Source: Albifimbria verrucaria (lineage: Eukaryota; Ascomycota; Sordariomycetes; Hypocreales; Stachybotryaceae). From it: 64,000 nucleotides of DNA. The first letter of the stretch is position 1. Every line of letters starts with the position of its first letter. Below, one piece after another: positions 59,231 through 64,000 of the stretch. The stretch is from contig JAHREC010000009.1 in NCBI GenBank assembly GCA_020081605.1, forward strand, positions 3,472,001-3,536,000, in the 5' to 3' direction. The translations under genes were made by a program, and so were the position numbers. The notes under the pieces were generated by a model. It was not told the origin of the DNA. It made no database searches and saw nothing but the letters and a program-made list of their open reading frames with translations.

Positions 59231-59796
59231 GATTGATTTGACGACCTGATACTCGGAAGCGGAGTGATATGTCGTCAGGATGAGTGCGTTAATAGTTCAT
59301 TGTGCTGTATGGCTTAGCATCACAGCTGGAACTTAGTGTATGAGCACTGGAACAGACATTCTGTGGAAGTAGAGATGATACTAGAGTATTCTTAAATGTG
59401 CTTCCTGCCTTTCGGTCCGCTGCAGTTAGGCTCAAGATTGCTTGCAGTATGAAGCACCTTGATCTGACACTTCTGATCTGGTTTTAAAGTTGAGAAATTG
59501 GAACCCCTCAAACGGCTGAGAAAGGAAGAGTGCAGCACAGCCCCATACTACAAGACACGAGCCAGACTCGCCCGCATGCAGAATTCCAGGTTGTGGTGTG
59601 TGGCAGAGCATCCAATGATGTTCTGGAGCAGAGAGGTGGCTGCTGGCCTCGATCTCAATTGTGAGGCGGAGCGCAAGGCTTTTCATGCGGAGCACTGCCA
59701 CAGAGCCGGGTTGGCACATATTAATGATATCCCATATCCCTGTGATTTCATCAATGGCAGTTGACAATAAAATAGTTCTGACTCGTCTGCAAGGTA
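59231..59796. other. Divergent promoter of the peptidase-like / membrane-tail pair
   Basis: 566 bp between the two starts. The frames open here on the minus strand (59432-59809) have no protein character. No repeat or clear operator seen. Confidence 0.55.
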
Positions 59797-60956
59797 ATGT
59801 TACCCCCAAACGACACGGAATGGGAGGAAATCATACGGATAGTATTCGGTCATGACGTTGAAAACCATGCCACCCAGCTGGCTTTTGGCGCTTATCTGAG
59901 GCATTATAATGTCCTAGTATGCCCCAACCTGCCTGCGTCCTTGGCAATAAACGTGGGCTCCCGGCACTCCAGAATCATCAAGACGTTCTTCGCTGCTTGA
60001 AGGCGTTTCGCGAGAAACCTCAATCGACACTTAATGAATTTGTAGACAAGGCCCTTATTCTGAAAGATGCGGGCGTACAAGAGAAAGAATATGTCGCCAA
60101 TTTGATCATCAACATCATTTACATGGTAAACTGCGGGCTTAGAAACTATCATTCGGACGAATTCAAAGTGAATTACCTAGGCTCGGACACGTGGGACGGC
60201 GCGACTCGATTCGATCATTTTGTGAAGCGAGCCTTTGAATCACAGTGCTCTAGCGTGTCTTCTAGATCACAGCAAAGTGGTGTAGCAGTAAAGCACAAAA
60301 AGGCACTGAAGGCATGGAAACTGAGCCGGAGATGCAAGATCAATATCAAGGCAACAAGTAACTTATTAGAACATCTTCAATTTGATCCTGGCACGAGGTC
60401 TCTCAAAGTGTTCCACCACGTATCATTTCTTCGAGCACAGATGAAACGTACCAAAGACGAGCCATTCAATTTAGGACTGAACGAAAGTCTAGAACGGTAG
60501 GCTCGTTTTAATAAATCATGAATGGCTAATACGAGTTGCTAACAGATCTTAGGGTACTCTCCCGCCCAAACTTCTCTTCGAGACGCTTTTAACATTTCAC
60601 CATATACTATTTCCAATAGCCACGATATCAGATAAAAGATCACATAGATTATTAAGGAAGCTTGTGCAAAAGAAGGATTCGACCCAGAAAGTCAATGGAT
60701 CGAATACGTTCGAGAGTATCCGTCGGAAATGGTGTATGAGTACTGGGGCGGTCGCTTGGAGACGCTGTATAATGTGGTGAAGCGCCCGCCACCAACAAAT
60801 GCCGTGGTTGCATGGTTCGAGAGACACACGTCAGAAAGGAACGCCCTTACGGTTGCGATACTTGGTCTATTTCTGGCGGTGATATTTGGATTTCTTAGTG
60901 TTATTATAGGCATTTTACAGCTAGTTGTTGCGTGGTTAGCATGGAAATATCCCTAG
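59797..60956 (+). CDS. Membrane-tailed protein of a widespread uncharacterised fungal family
   Basis: Exons 59797-60496 and 60553-60956 (56-nt intron) give 368 residues after adding one base at CCCC (59912), GGG (60553, at the splice site) and AAAA (60667). I recognise the block order from many filamentous fungi but know of no assigned function: an N-terminal helical part (TEWEEIIRIVFGHDVENH), ALKAWKLSRRCKINIKATSN, LLEHLQFDPGTRSLKVFHH, then GTLPPKLLFETLLTFHHILFP, FDPESQWIEYVREYPSEMVY, EYWGGRLETLYNVVKRPPPT and a terminal 34-residue hydrophobic stretch (ERNALTVAILGLFLAVIFG and on) forming one or two membrane helices. The tail places it in a membrane with the bulk in the cytosol. The start ATG 59797 is the first in frame. 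It is head-to-head with the double trypsin-fold gene, which suggests shared regulation. Confidence 0.75.
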
Positions 60957-61263
60957 ACCAGGCAGGCTATTAACACGAATAGGTAGAGCAGCCAGATTAT
61001 CAACTATCCTCGGTGCAACCATGAGATAAGGCCTGACCCAGCATCGATGGTGATGGATTTTGGTCCAGATGCAGTCCTGACAGTGATGAGTTGGGAGAAG
61101 AACTGACAAAAATACGAATCTTATTCGAGTCAAATGCTAATAGACATGGAAGAGACATTTAAGTATTTTCGGATCAAATGCTGACAAAGTTATAACAAAT
61201 GCCTAACCATGTTTTGAAATTAATCTACTAAATCTTTATTATTGGTCTTATTTCTTTGGAATA
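60957..61263. other. Spacer containing the left half of a duplicated segment
   Basis: From 61078 rightwards the sequence is repeated at 63755; see the repeat entries. No other feature. Confidence 0.6.
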
Positions 61264-61313
61264 TTACTCGGATGAATATCTGAGATTGAATCGACTTCTG
61301 CTCCTCCATTCCT
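61078..61313 (+). repeat. Duplicated segment, copy 1 (3' UTR and C-terminal codons of the unknown gene)
   Basis: Aligns by eye with 63755-63991: shared blocks include TGACAG, AGTTGG, AAATGCTAAT, GAAGAGA, TATTTTC, TTATAA, ATTAATCTAC, GGAATATT and ATCGACTT, in order and with nearly equal spacing. Confidence 0.8.
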
Positions 61314-62295
61314 TCAAGCCCAAGGTCATGGTCGGCCAAATGTTGGCCGCCCAGAGTTGTCCATTGCTGGATGGATCTCTGTTGGTGCATAATAGGAATC
61401 GGGGCCCTGGGCTATGAGGGTCCTGCAGATCCAAAATCTGCTGAACTGTTGTAGGGATATATGTATCTCCCTCACCATAATAATGTTGCTCTGCTAATTG
61501 CTGACGCAAAACAACTTGGCAGAATGAACTGCCTCTTGGTACATAGCTTGGGAGCCCGTACCGATATGGTGTCTCGAGACCTATCAAGGTGAGGAGTATC
61601 TGGCTCAGCTTTGTGTACCGACCCATTCCCAGCAGGAAAGGGAGTTTGGATCCGTGCAGCGAAGCAGGGAATATTGGCACCCGTATCATAAGTCCAAACC
61701 GGGGTTCTCGCGACCGAACTCGTTCGATGAGGCGACCCACTAGGGCCTCATCCAGTGTGTCTGGCAAGACGGTAAAAGCCGTGTCCTGAACCCGGTCTGG
61801 GGCGGCGACGCGGTGTATCCATCAGTAGGGGTGGATTCGAGTCCGCAGCCCGGTGTTCTCTGGGTGTCTTAGCCAGTGGGGAAAGTAGATAATAAACGTG
61901 GCCAAGTCCACCAGGGGCAAATCAGTGTTGAGTCGAGAGCCTCTCGTCCGGTTCTCTGGGCAGGCAAATTCTTCCAGTCGCATCTCTGGGTGTCTGCGGA
62001 TGTCGAAATAGATTTGGGCCGCGAGGATCATTATGTCCGGGCTCAACAGGTCATGAGGATGCAGCGCGACAAAATTGACCATGATATCGTATAGTTCGTC
62101 TTCACACACCCGAAGGCGTATCAATGGCGCTAGGAAGACGAAACCCATTGACCCTTCGCGCAGACGGGCGGGTGTGTTCGGTTGGACGTGAATCCCATGA
62201 AGACGGGCCCCGTTAGCTGTGGTCCAAGATGCCCCTCTCATAGGGTTGTTTTCGCCAATTGGCTCATCCAGGAACAGTGAAACTTGCTGAACCAT
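61264..62295 (-). CDS. Hypothetical protein, about 344 residues, frame broken
   Basis: Not recognised. The frame from ATG 62295 (MVQQVSLFLDEPIGENNP) meets a stop at 61822-61824 and the same frame resumes beyond it. Three lost C (two in CCCC at about 61828, one in CCCC at about 61800) bypass the stop and give 345 codons in all. Segments of note: HPHDLLSPDIMILAAQIYFD, LATFIIYFPHWLRHPE, LPDTLDEALVGRLIERVRSR and GRYTKLSQILLTLIG, all globular and helix-rich, without signal peptide or clear membrane helix. The frame is open upstream of the ATG without another ATG, so an upstream exon is possible. A relative of this gene ends at the window's right edge in the same orientation. Confidence 0.5.
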
Positions 62296-63896
62296 TGGAA
62301 TAGTTGTTGAATTTCTCAGTATCCGTCGTGGCAAATATTGTAGCCAGCTTTAAATTGTTGTGCATGGCTATAACGGGCTTCAGCAGACCGAGGAGGACAT
62401 CGGTGGCAACGGTTCGTTCGCGTGCTGCGTCAATAATGAAGCAGCTCTACCGGATCTATTAGCAACGCGCGAGGCTGTGCAATATTGATTGGGAACTTAC
62501 ATATTTCGAACAACTGCGATCTCTCTTAGCCTCCTGTAATAAGAGACCGTCTGTCAAGTAGTTGGCGCGAATGTTGCTGCTTAGTCTTTCACCGAACCGT
62601 CAACCTGAGTTGGACGTCCATCTCTTAAGCGACAGATTGAACTGCCGATATCGCTACAAGCCTTTGAGGCTGCATAGAAGCCAGCATCATGTTGCTGGTA
62701 AACTCATCAGAAAGATGTACTGAGGGATTGGGGTCGCCATCCAGGCCCAGTCTGTGAACATACATGGCTTCCATGCTAAGGGATCCCTCCCTGCCTTGCC
62801 TTTGGGTATCTAAATCTCAGCCAATCTAGAACCCAAGAGACCAGGCATGGGAGGTTGATCCGGCATCGAGCGGTGCACACAATCGTTGGAAGATAAGAAT
62901 GAAGAAGGAGTGCTGATCCAGCTCAAGTGTAGGAAACTCGGGTCTTTATGTAGATGAAAGTTGTCAAGTTTCTTTGTGTTTGTGGAAGCAATTGCCGTGA
63001 TTCATTGTTGCTGTGATTGCTGCTTCCTGTGATTCATCATTGCTGATGCTTTTTGGAGCGATTCACGTTTGCTGACGTCGGTTCATTCATGCTTGTCTTG
63101 ATTCACTCACGCTGCAACTCATGGTTGTGGTGTGCTATTGAGAGGAGCCGCGTTGGCCTGCAGGAAAAGTGTTTGGGAGAGCGTGAATAGAGCACAGAAA
63201 TCAGAGCTGACGTGAATGGAATCCTTTGGGTCACTGATTCACTAAATAAGACTGGAATAATTGTGAATGTAAACATCCAAAGGGTAGCAGAGGAGCAGCC
63301 TTTGAAGCGAGCTAGCAAAACCCGGCAGCTGTAAACTGGCTGGCAAGCACAGAAAGAGAAGAGAGAATCCTTTTCGCCTTGTTACTACCGGATCCACGCT
63401 GTATTTAGGAGCATTTCCAGTTAACCCACAGCTGACCGAAGCTATACTGACTCTGATTCATCTCCTTCACTTTATCTTACTCCTCTGCTATCTGGCGAGT
63501 ATCTTATCTCTACGATACAGAGGGTGTACAGTACGACAGTCACACCTAGAAGGCACAACAAAGAGTGACGGTGGATGGCAATATCGGCCAATTACTTACT
63601 GAAGTCTAGGTTGGAGAATGTCCCTTTAGCGGGCCTCCTGTCCTCATGCACGGCCATTGCGGTGCAACGAACAGACCACCATAATCCGTAGGCTTATACA
63701 AGAATTGCGAGCTTAAGGCAACGAATTACCCTGCACTAGGAAGCTCTATTATCTTGACAGCGACAAGTTGGAAGAGGAATCGATAAGAATACATATTTTA
63801 TTCGGATTAAATGCTAATATACATCGAAGAGATATCTAATTATTTTCAGATCCAATACTGGTGTATTTATAATAAATATCTAATTATGATCTCATA
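62296..63896. other. Intergenic, with a cluster of TGATTCA sites
   Basis: Lies upstream of the unknown minus-strand gene and downstream of its tandem relative. No protein-like frame. The site cluster is listed separately. Confidence 0.5.
62998..63460. promoter_or_regulatory. Cluster of bZIP-like sites (TGATTCA, TGACGT)
   Basis: TGATTCA occurs at 62998, 63030, 63099, 63235 and 63454, with CGATTCA at 63059 and CRE-like TGACGT at 63073 and 63209. TGATTCA differs by one base from the AP-1/Gcn4 consensus TGA(C/G)TCA. The cluster is 0.7 to 1.2 kb upstream of the minus-strand gene that starts at 62295. Confidence 0.4.
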
Positions 63897-63991
63897 TTAA
63901 TCTACCAAGTTTGTAATATTCATGGAATATTTTCTGTAGGACCATGTAAGATCGAATCGACTTGTACTCTGCCATTTTCTGTCTGCCTCTT
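63755..63991 (+). repeat. Duplicated segment, copy 2
   Basis: Diverged copy of 61078-61313 in the same orientation. It is more AT-rich; several differences are C-to-T or G-to-A relative to copy 1. Confidence 0.8.
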
Positions 63992-64000
63992 GCTCCAAGC
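63897..64000 (-). CDS. C-terminal fragment of a tandem relative of the 61.3-62.3 kb gene
   Basis: Reading inward from the right edge the frame gives ...EADRKWQSTSRFDLTW... and stops at 63897-63899. The aligned end of the other copy reads GLKEWRSRSRFNLR. The match to copy 1 at DNA level continues through its 3' UTR, which makes this the end of a duplicated gene whose body lies beyond the window. It ends about 10 residues later than copy 1. Confidence 0.55.
   Translation of the reverse strand, partial: LEQEADRKWQSTSRFDLTWSYRKYSMNITNLVD

Noticed and set aside
305..64000. tRNA, rRNA or CRISPR features
   Set aside because: I looked for tRNA arms near candidate TTCGA stretches (for example 42420-42480) and for regularly spaced repeats; none had the required structure.

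Overview
The window is a piece of a filamentous ascomycete nuclear genome, most likely a sordariomycete of the Hypocreales type. This rests on short GT-AG introns of 41-75 nt (one of 218 nt), gene density, and the protein families present: NLP/NPP1, CENP-O, an AIG2-like cyclotransferase, fungal NRPS and P450. The lineage is inferred; no marker gene settles it.

Layout. 0-5 kb: the 3' end of a copper amine oxidase, a decayed or mis-sequenced small secreted protein gene, and an NTF2-like small protein. 5.0-20.9 kb: one giant non-ribosomal peptide synthetase (about 5,265 residues) ordered partial C - A1-T1-E1 - C2-A2-T2 - C3-T3-E2 (no A domain) - C4-A3-T4 - terminal C - Ser-less carrier remnant. 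21-23 kb: gene-free and AT-rich, with an old dispersed repeat. 23-32 kb: NPP1-like secreted protein, an unknown protein, a Prp43-like DEAH helicase, a BTB protein and an AIG2-like protein. 32.5-43.5 kb: an MCT-type MFS transporter, then conserved core genes (phosphopantothenate-cysteine ligase, AT-1-type acetyl-CoA transporter, CENP-O/Mcm21, Yae1) with a GPI-anchored wall protein among them. 43.5-49.5 kb: a 6-kb stretch without convincing genes but with microsatellites. 49.5-54.4 kb: a P450 lacking its heme-ligand cysteine and an MFSD10-like transporter. 55-64 kb: a divergent pair made of a large double trypsin-fold protein and a membrane-anchored protein of a widespread uncharacterised fungal family, then an unknown gene and the 3' end of its tandem relative at the right edge.

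Reading frames. Many genes, including ones expected to be essential, are broken by one-base losses, nearly always at short homopolymers and always in the same direction. Adding the lost bases and removing canonical introns makes every gene an exact multiple of three. I therefore treat most breaks as consensus errors of the assembly rather than pseudogenes, and give each gene as a single CDS from start to stop with the breaks described.

How genes may work together. The NRPS has no transporter, thioesterase or regulator beside it; macrocyclisation is expected from its own terminal C domain. The best candidate for an undescribed system is the head-to-head pair at 55.2-61.0 kb (protease-like protein plus membrane-tail protein), whose layout recalls protease/membrane-executor pairs in fungal and bacterial cell-death systems; this is inference only.
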